From Micropterus salmoides (lineage: Eukaryota > Chordata > Actinopteri > Centrarchiformes > Centrarchidae): a DNA stretch of 64,000 bases. The stretch's first letter is position 1. The number at the start of each line of letters is the position of its first letter. Below are positions 11,241 to 21,779 of this stretch, piece by piece. The position numbers were made by a program, and so were the translations under genes. Below the pieces are notes generated by a model. That model ran no database searches, was not told the origin of the DNA, and was given only the letters and a program-made list of their open reading frames with translations. The stretch is from assembly GCF_014851395.1 (NCBI RefSeq), contig NW_024041151.1, positions 29,992,231 through 30,056,230 of the forward strand, read 5' to 3'.

Positions 11241-11914
11241 TGCTGTGACAAGTGAATTTCCCCAGAGTCAGATCAATAAAGTCTATCTTATATTATCTTA
11301 CATACAAAGTTAAGTTTCCCTACACTGTGGGTGAGCAGGCAAACATCATAGTACAATTTACAGCCACGAGCCAATTTCCAAATGTGATTGGGGTCACTGA
11401 CTGCACTTACGTTGTAAGGGCATCATGGACTCTGACGGTCTCTTTGCCACTCCTCGATACGAGGTGTTGGGATCTCACTTTATGTGAAACAAAGGAGCGG
11501 CCTGCATTTAAAGCCAAAAGACTTGAACAAAGAAACAGCGCCAAAACAGCTCTTGTCCCACGTGAATCCCACCTGAGTGTGAATTTGGGGAAAATTTAAA
11601 CCCTGAATTTCCACTGGCCAAAGCCCCACATGAGTGCAGAAGTCCACTGAGGTGCGGCCTTGACGCCAGTCTGTTTTCTTTTGTTTATCTCTTTTATTTT
11701 GTGCTTGCCAAACACATTTCTGGATCCTTAAGGAGAGCCTTATACACTACATAACGACCATACCTACAAAAGGAACGGAGAGAAGGCTAACACCTGTGCC
11801 CTGCTCTCTCCATACAGAGTCAAAATCGCTGTTACCTCCACAGACACCTCGAGGACCAGCTCAACTGTTGAACATTACATACAACATTGTGGTACCCAAG
11901 CTATTGTCAGAATC
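11241..11914. other. Intergenic; short LINE-like tail only
   Basis: AATTTCCCCAGAGTCAGATC followed by AATAAAGTCTATCTTA (11,252-11,295) looks like the 3' tail of a fish non-LTR element. Nothing else recognised. Confidence 0.4.
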
Positions 11915-13170
11915 CAGGGGCGTAGGTATAGACAGTGCAGCCACACCTGGGCCCGTACTGTACAAGGGCTCCACCAGGTTATGAGCAGGACTTTGTCGGT
12001 CTCATCGTAAAAATAAAACTACAGTCATCATGCAACAGTAGACAGCCATGGTGTCAGTCAGTAGTTTAACCACAAAAGTCTTCTAGATTCCACAGATTCC
12101 ACAGAATCAATATTGTCTTATTTTCTTTAGAATATTCGTATCACATAGCCTACATATGCAACGATGATTGTGGGTAATATCTGTATGGCTGCCCAATCTT
12201 ATGTTCTGCTCTGTTCGATTGTGTGAATGGGCAATTAACCCGTGTGTGCGCCATAGCTGGCCGGTGGTGGCCACATGATGTTGTTTTTAGGTAGGCCGTT
12301 TTTCTTTCTTATTCACCATAATCTCCTGCCTCTCTGTCTGAGAGAATCAGAAGAATCAGAATCAGAAGGAGCTTTATTGCCAGGTAGTGTTTTACAGATA
12401 CGAGGAATTTGCTGTGGTGATAAGGTGCTACACGTAGACAAACATACAGTCAACATAAATAAATGTAGAAATATATAAATATGGAATGGAAGAACAACGT
12501 TGCAGATATATACATGTGCATTATTCTGGGTCTGTGCCGTGCAGAAGTAACACAACAAAGAGAATATTGTGTAAATATAAATATATAAACTGACAACATA
12601 AAAATATACAACAACAAAGATCAACAATAAACAACAAATATGTGCGACGTGCCAGGTCTGTACCAGACATGAGCACCATCGGAGTACCAGATGGTGATGG
12701 AGGAGGTGAGGATGGACTCTGGCGGTGTAGAAGTGCACCATCATTGTCTTTGGTAGGCTGAACTTCTTCAGCTGCCGCAGGAAGTACATCCTCCGCTGGG
12801 CCTTCTTGGTGAGGGAGGTGATGTTCAGCTCCCACTTGAGGTCCTGGGAGTTGATAGTCCCCAGGAAGTGGAAGGAGTCCACAGTGGTGACTGGGAGCGT
12901 GTCTGTGTGTTGGAGAGAAGCACATAAAGAGAACTGTTCAATTTAATATGTTAATATGAAAAGAAATTGATGTAAGGAGGTTAGGTATTTCCTGCATATA
13001 ATCTTATCAGTTGTTAAACCGTGTACAATAAGTAAACAAGTCACACAAATTTGCCAATATAGGGTTTAGACCCAAACACAGTGTGTGAGCATGTGCTTCG
13101 TAATTGTGGAACCCAAGGGCCCATCATAACAGCTTGCATTGGGGCCCGTTGTCACTACCTTGTGCTACTG
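11915..13170. mobile_element. hAT-type DNA transposon relic with imperfect 8-bp TSD
   Basis: The left end CAGGGGCGTAGGTATAGAC and the reverse complement of the right end, CAGTAGCACAAGGTAGTGAC, are degenerate inverted termini. Flanking octamers are TCAGAATC (11,907-11,914) and TCAGGATC (13,171-13,178), one mismatch. An 8-bp duplication and CAG...CTG ends fit hAT. No transposase remains. A LINE is inserted inside it (12,347-12,912). Confidence 0.65.
12347..12912 (-). mobile_element. 5'-truncated CR1/Rex1-like LINE nested in the hAT relic
   Basis: The minus strand encodes FLGTINSQDLKWELNITSLT, KKAQRRMYFLRQLKKFSLPK and YTARVHPHLL, the C-terminal part of a Rex1-like RT. The 3' end is AATCAGAAT repeats and a CTTTATTGCC stretch, also seen at 49,591. 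GAGAGAA flanks both ends (12,340-12,346 and 12,913-12,919), consistent with a target duplication. Confidence 0.8.
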
Positions 13171-13404
13171 TCAGGATCCGAGCCGGAAACACTTTTCGGA
13201 ACAAAATTCTTCGTCCATGCTTGGACTGTACTGGCTGGGATGTTTTCAGGTCTACTACCAACAGTTTGGATTGAGTACACAGAGGCTGCAACGTCCTGCA
13301 TCATCTTCTGTGAGGACTGCTGTGTACCATCATGCTCCAGGGGCCTGTACTAAGAAGCAGGATTTAAGGTTAACAAGGTAAGTTCAGCCCCTGGTTTTCA
13401 GTAT

Positions 13405-13835
13405 AATAGATGAGTTTACATGGAGCCTAATATTCCATTAATAGTCATAATAATAACCCAATCAGAATAAAAATGGCATGTGTAACCACCTTAATGAGAA
13501 GAAACTGGTCCTATTGGGAGGAATTTTCAATGGTGAATGTGAGGGGTTGTGTAATTCTTTGATAATCTGTTGAATAGGAAAATATAAGCATGGCTGTGGC
13601 TGACTGCTGCTTAACTGCCGAAATGCAAAATATTGTTCCTAGGACACAATGTGGGTCCAACTTAAATAGTGTTTCAACAGGCGGAACAACTTCTTATTCT
13701 TCTTAATTATATTTCCGGCAGATTAAATGCGTCACAGCAGCAGAAACATTTTGTGTACGTAAAAAAAAATCTTATCAGATCACTTTATTTAGTGTCCATG
13801 TAAACAGTTAAGTTGAAATCTCTAATCAGAATGAC
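13405..13835. mobile_element. Probable non-autonomous DNA transposon (MITE)
   Basis: GTTTACATGGAGCCTAA at about 13,414 and the reverse complement GTTTACATGGACACTAAATA near 13,790-13,810 form inverted ends about 400 bp apart. No target duplication was identified and no coding sequence is inside. Confidence 0.5.
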
Positions 13836-14265
13836 TGAAATTGGATTAAAAAATCGTGCACTTGCAACCACAGCTAATGTGAACCAAACCACCTCAGATC
13901 ACAATAAGTTCTGTGTGCATTTACATCTGTATTAACATGTGTTGTGCCTTATCCAGATATCTAGACATACATACAGAACTAGGTTAGAAATGACATAATG
14001 GCTGCCAAATAAGATTGACAAAAGTTTAATAATTAAAATACCATGTATTAACAAAAATGTATTTTATGTGGATAACTGCAAGCAGCTTAACTCCCTAAAG
14101 GATGCATATTACATGTAAAGGTTCACTGTGTATTTCTGACACACAGAAACATTTAAGGTGACAACTGAAGGATTATTCAGACAGCTTGTATTGTCCTTCT
14201 CCCACAGTGATGGACATAAACAAAAGATAAGAAGTTTACCTTTCCAACAAGTAAATGTTGTTACG
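13836..14265. other. Intergenic, nothing recognised
   Basis: AT-rich; no gene or clear repeat. Confidence 0.4.
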
Positions 14266-14720
14266 GAAACAAGTTTTTGTTTTGGTGACCTCAAGCCTTT
14301 TCCTGAGGGGGAAACATGTGCACATTGAATGTTAAAATGCATCTCCAAATCCTTGCTAAAAGCTCTATAAACATGGGCTATAAAAGGGCAGTTGTCCTGT
14401 TGGCAGGCCCAGCTGGCCACCAAGAGGGCACTCTTTATTGACATGGCTGATAGAAATCTGCACTGACATTTCCCTCTCCTTTCTATCTGAAAGAGCCCAG
14501 GACTGACATTACAGCTAAGCATTTCAAAGGCCCAGTCAAATTGCTCTTTTTGATATTCAGTCAGGCCAGCCTTCTGGGAACCCATGGCTTGGGGAATCAT
14601 ATAAAAGAAGAGATGACAAGGAGGACCAAGACACTTTTCAGCAAAGCAATATAGAAGGGTTGTGACCAAAATACAAGACCTATGTGACCTTTATGAATTT
14701 AATAATTGCATGAGTCCAAT
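14266..14720. other. Candidate conserved non-coding element
   Basis: This block has balanced composition, no transposon similarity that I recognise, and an unusually long open frame on the minus strand (186 codons, 14,109-14,669) that has no domain, no signal peptide and no splice logic. Such stretches in fish gene-poor DNA are often conserved enhancers. Inference only. Confidence 0.3.
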
Positions 14721-15009
14721 TGAAAAAGTCCAAAATATCTGTGAAGGCTTTGAAAGAGTTTTGCTGGTGGGCCCGCTGGACAATTGGGCAGATACACCAC
14801 ATAGTATTAAAATAGAGACAAAAACTGCAGTTGAAAATCGATTGGTATGTGCCTTGATTAAAAAATATAATCTTAACAGTGTGTATTGCACAGAAAAAAA
14901 TAATAAATAATAAGTAAATAGTGGTAGTGATATGATATTGCACAGTGTCTATAAGGTTTGTAATTTCAGTGCAGAGTTCAGTGTGTTAATGACTTTTGAG
15001 TAAATCTCT

Positions 15010-15165
15010 TGATCTGGGGTGCGGTTAGCTCAGTTGGTAGAGCACACGCCCCATGTACAGGAATCCTTACTATGTTCCAGTCTCAATTGTCATTCAACTG
15101 CTGACATGGGAGACTCCTGCTAAGAAACTTAGCTGTAAAATTTAAATTAAAGCAGAGTTCCATTT
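15010..15165 (+). mobile_element. tRNA-derived SINE head
   Basis: GCGGTTAGCTCAGTTGGTAG (A box) is followed about 45 bases later by TGTTCCAGTCTC (weak B box). The cloverleaf cannot close, so it is a SINE or tRNA pseudogene, not a working tRNA. Confidence 0.6.
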
Positions 15166-15476
15166 AGACGCCTGTCCCTGTTACTGGCTTTGTGTGGCCA
15201 CACGTTTTGACCAATAAACGCAGGTCTCAGGTCTGGTTTTTATAGTTATTTGGATGTATAAAACCTCTTAAAGCTCTCTGGGTTGGCCACTCGAGCTAGT
15301 TAGATCGCACATAAAAATGAAAATGTTTAAACTTTTGTTAATATGGACATGCTACACATCATTAGTTAGTTAGTTATTATTAGTTACATTCTCCGCAGTT
15401 CAATCGTTCAGTTAATTTTGTGGAAACAATTCAAACTTACTGGGATGTTAAACAAGTGAGACAAAAAATCTTTATA
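15166..15476. other. Intergenic, nothing recognised
   Basis: AT-rich, with a short TTAGTTAG run near 15,362-15,386. Confidence 0.4.
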
Positions 15477-15752
15477 TACAGTATCTCACAAAAGTGAGTA
15501 CACCCCTCACATTTTTGTAAATATTTGATTATATCTTTTCATCTCTCTGAGGATCTGAAAAAAAGAATTGTTGCTCTACATAAAGATGGCCTAGGCTGTA
15601 AGAAGATTGCCAAGACCCTGAAACTGAGCTGCAGCACGGTGGCCAAGACCATACAGTGGTTCAGCAGGACAGGTTCCACTCAGAACAGGCCTCGCCATGT
15701 TCGACCAAAGAAGTAGAGCGCACGTGCTCAGCGTCATATCCAGAGGTTGTCT
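15477..15752 (+). mobile_element. Tc1-like element, family A, internally deleted
   Basis: The terminal motif CAGTATCTCACAAAAGTGAG and following TIR sequence (15,480-15,540) is joined straight to the transposase N-terminus: LSEDLKKRIVALHKDGLGCK, then KIAKTLKLSCSTVAKTI and GSTQNRPR, a paired helix-turn-helix. The bases between TIR and ORF, the catalytic domain and the right end are missing. Confidence 0.85.
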
Positions 15753-16010
15753 TTTGTTTTGTTTTTGCCCCCATTCATCATGAGCTGAACTCAAAGATCT
15801 AAGACTTTCTCTATGTACACAAAAGGCCTATTCCTCTCAAATAATGTTCACAAAATCTGTCTTAGCGAGCACTTCTCCTTTGCCGAGATAATCCATCCAC
15901 CTCACAGGTGTGGATATGAAGATGCTGATCAGATAGCATGGGTATTGCACAGGTGTGCCTTAAGCTGGCCACAATAAAAGGCCACTCAAAAATGTGCAGC
16001 TTCACTGTAT
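15753..16010 (+). mobile_element. Tc1-like element, family B fragment
   Basis: GTTTTTGCCCCCATTCATCA through TGCACAGGTGTGCCTTAAGC and CACAATAAAAGGCCACTC is the 5' non-coding part of a different fish Tc1 family. It abuts family A without a recognisable boundary sequence. The transposase ORF that should follow is absent. Confidence 0.65.
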
Positions 16011-16099
16011 TGGGGAGGTCCGGGGGGTCAGGGACATAGGACATAGGTCCACATCTTAACAAAAAACTCCTTTTCTGGATCCCAGCAAGTAAACAAAAA

Positions 16100-17057
16100 A
16101 TGCTTAGTTTGAGGTTATCCAACGAAGGTTAAAGTCAAGGGCAACTGGACTTGGTTGAAGATACTGGAAGACGTTTCGTCCCTCATCCAAAGGACTTCTT
16201 CAGTTCTGACTGACTGGCAGGGAAACTCAGCTATTTAACCTCAGTGGGGTCGTTTGCCAGGGTCATCGATACCACTGGTTCGTTAGTGTTCCTGGTTGTT
16301 GTAACTTCACCTGAGGCCAATAGGTTACCTTTGTTGAGTTTCCGGGGAAGTGATGAAAGGACAGCATTCTAAGTGGGGGATAAGTGGTGGCGTAGACCCC
16401 CTCCCATGTTCAGCGACGGCTTCTCAACCCTGGTGTAGATGCTTCCTTGACACCTCTTTCAAACCATCCATCTTCTCTGTCTAAAATGTGCACCTGGTGG
16501 TCCTCAAACGAGTGTCCTCTGTCCTTCAGATGTAAGTAGACTGCAGAGTCTTGACCTGAGGAGTTGGCCCTTCTGTGTTGAGCCATGCGTTTGTGTAGTG
16601 GTTGTTTAGTCTCCCCAATATACAGGTCTGTGCATTCCTCACTGCATTGGACCGCATACACTAGATTGCTTTTCTTGTGTTTGGGTGTGCGGTCTTTGGG
16701 GTGGACCAGCATCTGTCTTAGTGTGTTCTTGGGTTTAAAAAACACAGGGATGTGGTGTTTGTTGAAAATCCTCCTGAGTTTCTCTGATACTCCAGACACA
16801 TATGGAATCTCAATGTTGTTGCATTTGACCTACTTTTCCTCCTCCCCTGTAGTTTTGTTCTTGGATCTTGGCTGTTTTCACAAAGGTCCATTTAGGGTAT
16901 CCACAGGCTGTAAGTGCCCCCTTCAGGTGGTTCTGTTCCTTCTGTCTAACTTGGGCGCTTGTTGGTATGTTTTCCGCTCTGTGGTGCAGTGTTCTCATGA
17001 CCCCTAGCTTGTGCTCCAGTGGGTGGTGGGAATCGAAGAGTAGGCATTGGCTTTTAA

Positions 17058-17060
<3 letters not shown>
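16100..17060 (-). mobile_element. Penelope-like retroelement, 3' part
   Basis: On the minus strand the end of the RT/linker, a GIY-YIG endonuclease and a 3' tail can be read in order. The tail contains CTGAAGAAGTCCTTTGGATG followed by AGGGACGAAACGTC near 16,165-16,205, shared with 21,645 and 62,797. The 5' side ends at the (TG)n tract at 17,062. Penelope-like elements encode an RT related to telomerase plus this endonuclease. Confidence 0.85.
16383..17045 (-). pseudogene. Penelope-like RT C-terminus and GIY-YIG endonuclease, frameshifted
   Basis: From 17,045 the minus strand reads HHPLEHKLGVMRTLHHRAE, then LKGALTACGYPKWTFVKTAK (C-terminal to RT). From 16,799 it reads FKPKNTLRQMLVHPKD, then NLVYAVQCSEECTDLYIGET, the VY...YIG core of the endonuclease, and QPLHKRMAQHRR with the catalytic Arg. 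A one-base loss near 16,437 shifts the C-terminal part; in the next frame IYTRVEKPSLNMGGGLRHH continues to the expected end. A stop/frame change near 16,805 separates the two halves. Not functional. Confidence 0.8.

Positions 17061-17061
<1 letters not shown>

Positions 17062-17098
<37 letters not shown>
17062..17098. repeat. (TG)n microsatellite
   Basis: About 18 TG units. It is bracketed by GGCTTTTAACC and GGTTAAAAGC, an inverted pair of about 10 bp. Confidence 0.95.
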
Positions 17099-17101
<3 letters not shown>

Positions 17102-17109
17102 TAAAAGCT

Positions 17110-17671
17110 ATGGAAGCCCTAAGCGGCCATCCGTTCAAATATTTTTTTTACTCCACCTTCCCTTTATAACGGGATAATTTTCTTGTGATCTCGAGATAAC
17201 AAACCATAGCTGAATACATGGGTGGGCAGGTGCATTTCTTTAGGATAATTTTTAAAAAATGTCACTGGTTAGCTCAGTTGGTAGAGCACAGGACTCATAA
17301 CTCAAGGATTGTGTTGGACTCTCTCAATTACTTTTTTTTTCTTCTTTTGTGTGTTTTTTTTAGCATCCTCTTTAACAAAGTTGTTATAAAGACATTCAGG
17401 AGAATCCAATCAAACATTTTCCAATGGCTATTTCAAAGGTTCTGAAATAGCCGTCAGGAAATGTTTGATGTTTCGTAATTTTAAAATTACCATTAAGAAA
17501 CGTCCCTGCCAACCCATGTGTTAAATAACTGTTTTGTTATCTTGAGGTCATGAGAAAATTATCCCATTATCACGGGAAAACAACATTCGTTATCTCGAGA
17601 TAATTATCCCGTTATCATGGGAAAACGGAGTAAAAAAAATACTTGAATCTATGGCCGCTTAGGGCTTCCAT
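17110..17671. mobile_element. Palindromic foldback element (MITE)
   Basis: The ends ATGGAAGCCCTAAGCGGCCA (17,110 on) and its reverse complement (ending 17,671) match. Homology continues inward on both arms through ACTCC, GGGATAATT, CTCGAGATAAC, CATGGGT and the central hairpin, whose stem spans 17,409-17,469. The whole unit is thus one long imperfect palindrome. The left arm is about 100-150 bp longer because of a tRNA-derived insert. No coding sequence and no clear target duplication. Confidence 0.8.
17261..17408 (+). mobile_element. tRNA-derived insert in the left arm of the foldback element
   Basis: CACTGGTTAGCTCAGTTGGT has a perfect A box, followed by a GGACTCATAACTCAAGG anticodon-arm-like stretch (CAT, Met-like) and a decayed B box GTTGGACTC. 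The acceptor stem cannot pair. A T-rich tail follows. The right arm of the palindrome lacks this segment, so it is probably a SINE insertion. Confidence 0.6.
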
Positions 17672-19145
17672 GCAAAACAAAAGTTGACCAATGTAAATAA
17701 AAGTGACACCTCTCGAGTCTAATAGACAAGCTTAGTAATCGTCTGACCATAGTCCAGCCACTGCTGTTGGTAAGCAGCGCACTGGCTGTCATGGACTGGG
17801 CTTCTTCCAGACTGGTAAGTGTGTTTTGGAAATGATATTCCCTGAGCTGACTGGTGGCTGTGTGCGCAATACGCTAACCTTACTGTGTCACAGAGGAATC
17901 ATCCTCAGTATCTGTCAAAGTTGCGACCCGCTGCTACTCTACTGCTAATGTAACATTGGAGCTAAAATCACCTGCCTCTGCCGCAAGTCTTCGGGTACAG
18001 AGCCTCTGCCTTCCTCTGCAGTGGAGGGTCTTGTGGTTGCAGCTGGTAATTGAGGCCAGCTTGCAGCTTTTGAAGTGCCCAAGAGAAACTTGTGTAAAGC
18101 TACTCTCTGTCATTGTGTCTTTTCCTCTTTTTTTTGCTCTTGGCTGCACCAGAAAGGATACCAAAAAGCTGCTAGCCTAAATGTAGCTAGTGCTAACATA
18201 TCAGCATGATATCCACTGACCCTGGAAAACTTTTTCTCACACAGTGGCTCTAACGACGTGTTTGAAAAATAGTGTTGGTTGCTTTGTGGCGTTGGCTGTT
18301 TTGCAAACGGCAAGCTAGTCAGAATCATGGAGCTAATGGTCCAAGGAAAATATAGAACCATTACTCATAGTAACGTTATTCTATTTATGATCGTAATTTA
18401 TTTTCCAGCATTCAGTCTCGTGTATGTCACATCAGTGTTTTGACCAATGCCCAGAAAGATGCTTGCTCAAGCCTATGGAGTGTGAACGCGAGCAACAGGA
18501 TGCTGCAGTTCAGTTATTGGCCACCAGTGGCATTAATAACAAGCGTTTTATGAAAGTTACACATAGAACCTTTAAGAAGGATTTTGAATGTAGGATTTTT
18601 ACTTTACTTTACTATTTTCAATTTAGTATTGGTAGGCTATTTTTACTTAAGTAAAAGGCTACATTCACCAATGAAATGAACGGCAGAGGCCCTTCCTGTA
18701 GGCAACATAGGGGGACACCTATAGGTGCCACGCAGAATAGTCCAGGTTATGGGTGTGAAAATACTGTGGTTTTGGGGGGGGCTACTACTACTTACTATCC
18801 ATTCACCCATTCACTTTTTTGTAACTAGTGAGCCTAAATCAAATATTTTTATTGTATATGTATGAAAATAAATGATTTTATCCTACAGCAAAATAATGAA
18901 CACGTTATGATATGGTTGACATGTGTGGTAGGCAAGAGAGAATGAAGGGTTGGTGTGGTTATATAGTGAAGAAAAAAGGGACCCAGGGTTGTCCAGGTGC
19001 TTCACATGTGCTCATGACCCTCCTCTGGTCTCAAACATGAAAGAAGAGAATAAAATGGATCATTAAATTTGCAGTGGAGAGAGAGGTTTGTGCTTTATAA
19101 TATCAATTCCTTTGAGCAATGTAACACACAGGAACACACAGCGCA
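17672..19145. other. Intergenic, nothing recognised
   Basis: Scattered short open frames only (for example 17,934-18,361) with no domains. No clear repeat except a short TTTTTACTTAAGTAAAAG palindrome near 18,640. Confidence 0.35.
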
Positions 19146-19149
19146 CCCC

Positions 19150-19385
19150 AGGATTTTGACAGCTCCTGTGTGTGTGCCCTTTGATTGATGAGCCCTATTC
19201 CAAATGTTTTTTCATCCAAATCAGTGGGAGTTTAAATGATTTGTGCATGTTAATACCAAACAAAACATTAGCTGGAGCGGTCCCATTGGTAACTCCCTCT
19301 ATGCTGATTTCATTCATCTCTCTGTGGTGCCGCAACTCAGCAGCAGAGGGATAGAGGTAGAGGAAGAAATGTAACGCAGACACCA
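19150..19385. other. Candidate conserved non-coding element
   Basis: Non-repetitive, moderately GC-rich block with TTTGATTGATGAGCCC (PBX/HOX-like TGATTGAT) and TTTAAATGATTTGTGCATG motifs. Open frames on both strands (60 and 63 codons) are unlikely to be coding. Conservation is inferred from texture, not measured. Confidence 0.3.
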
Positions 19386-20655
19386 TTAGAGGTTGGTCAT
19401 TTTACACACATGCTTCTATGGGATTTCCACAAGTTTTATGGATACTGTCTTTTCATCTGTTTTGGGGCTGCGACGTTGTGTTGCATTTCTGAAATCATTT
19501 AGTGAGTAAGTTGAACATGAAAGCCTGGTCATCTGTTGACAGGATCAAGGATGATGGATAACTGTGACTGAGTTTTATAGTGCTTAACATGTTGACCATG
19601 TGGTTAACAGGATGTAAACCAACAAGAAACGAGACTAATACACCTTTCATATATAAATACATGGATGACGCTGGTCTACTCAACATGCATTTGTCTCAAG
19701 TTGACTCATTCACATGAAACAGCTGTCACTCAGTCTGCAGTGTAATCCATACACTTATTAAATAACCACATTCTTTGTAAATCAAAGGATTACAAAGGAT
19801 TACGTTGAATAACTTCCAAACTTTAAAAAAATAATTAATTTAAAACAAAATTTCTTGTCTTCCTGTTTCTTGACTTCCTGTCCCTTTATTCTGTTAGATG
19901 ACATTCTGTTTATTCTGCCGTATCATTAATTAAAAGTATGTCGCCGATAGAAACACCAGCTTACCAAAGCCAGGCCAGCTTTGTTGTAAATTTTAACTGA
20001 ATTTCCAGACTGCAAATGAAAATGTGAATGAATGAGTGTTTCAGTCCACAGCTGTTATGCGAATAAGAGTTGGTTTATGTAGATAAACAGCGAATGGAGA
20101 CAATTCTCTAGTGAGGTGGCATTGAACAACTGCAGAAGAAGAGGAAACACCCCGTAATTAAAAGAACTCCAGTCAAATGGTAGAAAACCATGTAGAATGT
20201 GATTTTATTGATTCACCAACTTTTCCACCTCAGTCTTCTTTTTGAATATCCAGCATTTCCACAAAAACAGCTGGATGGAAATGCAGTTTGTGTCAGTTTG
20301 AATAAGGTCAGAGTCAGGGGATCACCAAAGTTGAAAACTATACTATACAACTATACTATACTGTAAAGTTTACTTATGTTGCTTATGTTATTGATTTCAG
20401 ATGAGACCCTCTGGCTCCCCTGTAATATATTTTTTTTTAATTTTCAGACCAGATACCAAAACCTGTGATTTATGACATTGTTTTTGTTCCATCCCTGGTT
20501 AAGTTCCAAAAGGACAGGACTGATAATGGTCTTGAATTTCGTGATTTCTAATGTCCTTCCCATAGAGTTAAAGACATGTAGTGTAAAAACCAAAACTCTT
20601 TACAGCTCATTTTTAAAGTCACTCTCTCAACCTCAACAGAAAGCCAGCCAGAGAA
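19386..20655. other. Intergenic, nothing recognised
   Basis: AT-rich, no gene or clear repeat. Confidence 0.35.
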
Positions 20656-20659
20656 CAGG

Positions 20660-20959
20660 ATAAGCAACCGGGAGCTGCCATTAACTCCCCACAGGAGCCA
20701 CCGCAGAAAAGCTGCATATGAAATCTGCCTCAGGAGTGAAGCAGAGGGCTGAAGTGCTACTAATGGCTTGATGTGGCCCCCTAACTGTGTTCATTTCAGA
20801 GCAACCCAAGCTCATCCTCTCCCTACTGGGCAGCTAATGCAATTACACCCTCGCATCTGCAGGGGGCTCTCTCTGTTTCCATCTCCACCTCAGCCCACTG
20901 CTCTCTTTGTGACTTTGTCTGTGTAGGTGGGAAAGTTGTGTGTGTGTGTGTGTGTCTGT

Positions 20960-20991
<32 letters not shown>

Positions 20992-21420
20992 CTGTGTGTC
21001 TGTGTGTGTCTGTGTCTGTGTGTGTGTCTGTGTGTGTGTGTTTGTTGTGTGAAGGGAGAGGTAGAAGCAAGGACTGGTTGGTCTTATGCTCACGATTTAT
21101 GGTTAATCAATCATCGTGCCGCCTTAATGACACCCTGCTGCTTCCCTAATGTCTTCTGGCAGAGACAGCCCGCTGCTGGCACGGAGCTCATGCAGGCACA
21201 CATATGGCTGCCTCTAGTGAGTGACAGGACCCCTTTCGTGTGTGCTGCCCTGCACGCCGGATGCCATCAGCCACATACAGCCGCCGCTGGCTAGGATTGA
21301 AATGATGGTGGAGGGGGGAAAATGGGAAAAGAGAGGGAAGAAAGTGACGGAGAAAATAAAAGATAATTCTTTTGCCTTGTCCGACTGGCTCGGCCTCCCT
21401 GCCTTCTAAAATTAAACAGA
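20660..21420. other. Candidate conserved non-coding block around a microsatellite
   Basis: Repeat-free flanks on both sides of a (TG)n tract, including GCTAATGCAATTACACC and TGGTTAATCAATCATCGTGC with homeodomain-type TAAT cores. Overlapping short frames on both strands reflect low stop density rather than coding. Inference only. Confidence 0.3.
20937..21043. repeat. (TG)n/(TGTC) compound microsatellite
   Basis: About 105 bp of TG units interrupted by periodic TCTG. It produces long artificial Cys-Val open frames. Confidence 0.95.
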
Positions 21421-21539
21421 TAAGAGCAATGCAACATGACAAGTGGAAGAAATGTTACTCCTTGCTTCTGTGCTGGCATCATCATACTGGGAAATCAACA
21501 TTTGAGGAAGGAAGAATTGAACACTGATGAATCATAAGA

Positions 21540-21775
21540 CACTAAGCTATTTAACCTCAGTGACCTCAGTATCCTCAGTGACCAGCACTAACAAACCAAC
21601 GGTATCGACAACAAGCTTAGTTTCCCTACCAGTCAGTCAGAACTGAAGAAGTCTCTTTGATGGGGGACGAAACGTCTTCTAGTATCTTCAACTAAGTCCA
21701 GTTGCCCTTGATTTTAACCTTCTTTGGATAACTATGACCTGGATGACTGAGAATCTTCACAGACATCTTGCCACA
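21540..21775 (+). mobile_element. Penelope-like element 3' tail fragment
   Basis: GCTATTTAACCTCAGTGACC, then CTGAAGAAGTCTCTTTGATG and GGGGACGAAACGTCTTC, matches in reverse the 3' tail of the 16.1-kb Penelope-like element, including CCAGTTGCCCTTGATTTTAACC. Coding part absent. Confidence 0.75.
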
Positions 21776-21779
21776 CATT

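Noticed and set aside
12313..12925. 189-codon minus-strand ORF as a host gene
   Set aside because: Its N-terminal half is the RT C-terminus of a Rex1-like LINE and the rest is its 3' UTR.
15015..15090. Functional tRNA gene
   Set aside because: The B box is damaged and no acceptor stem closes.
17263..17330. tRNA-Met gene
   Set aside because: The acceptor and T stems do not pair and the T loop is changed (GTTGGA); it lies inside a mobile element.
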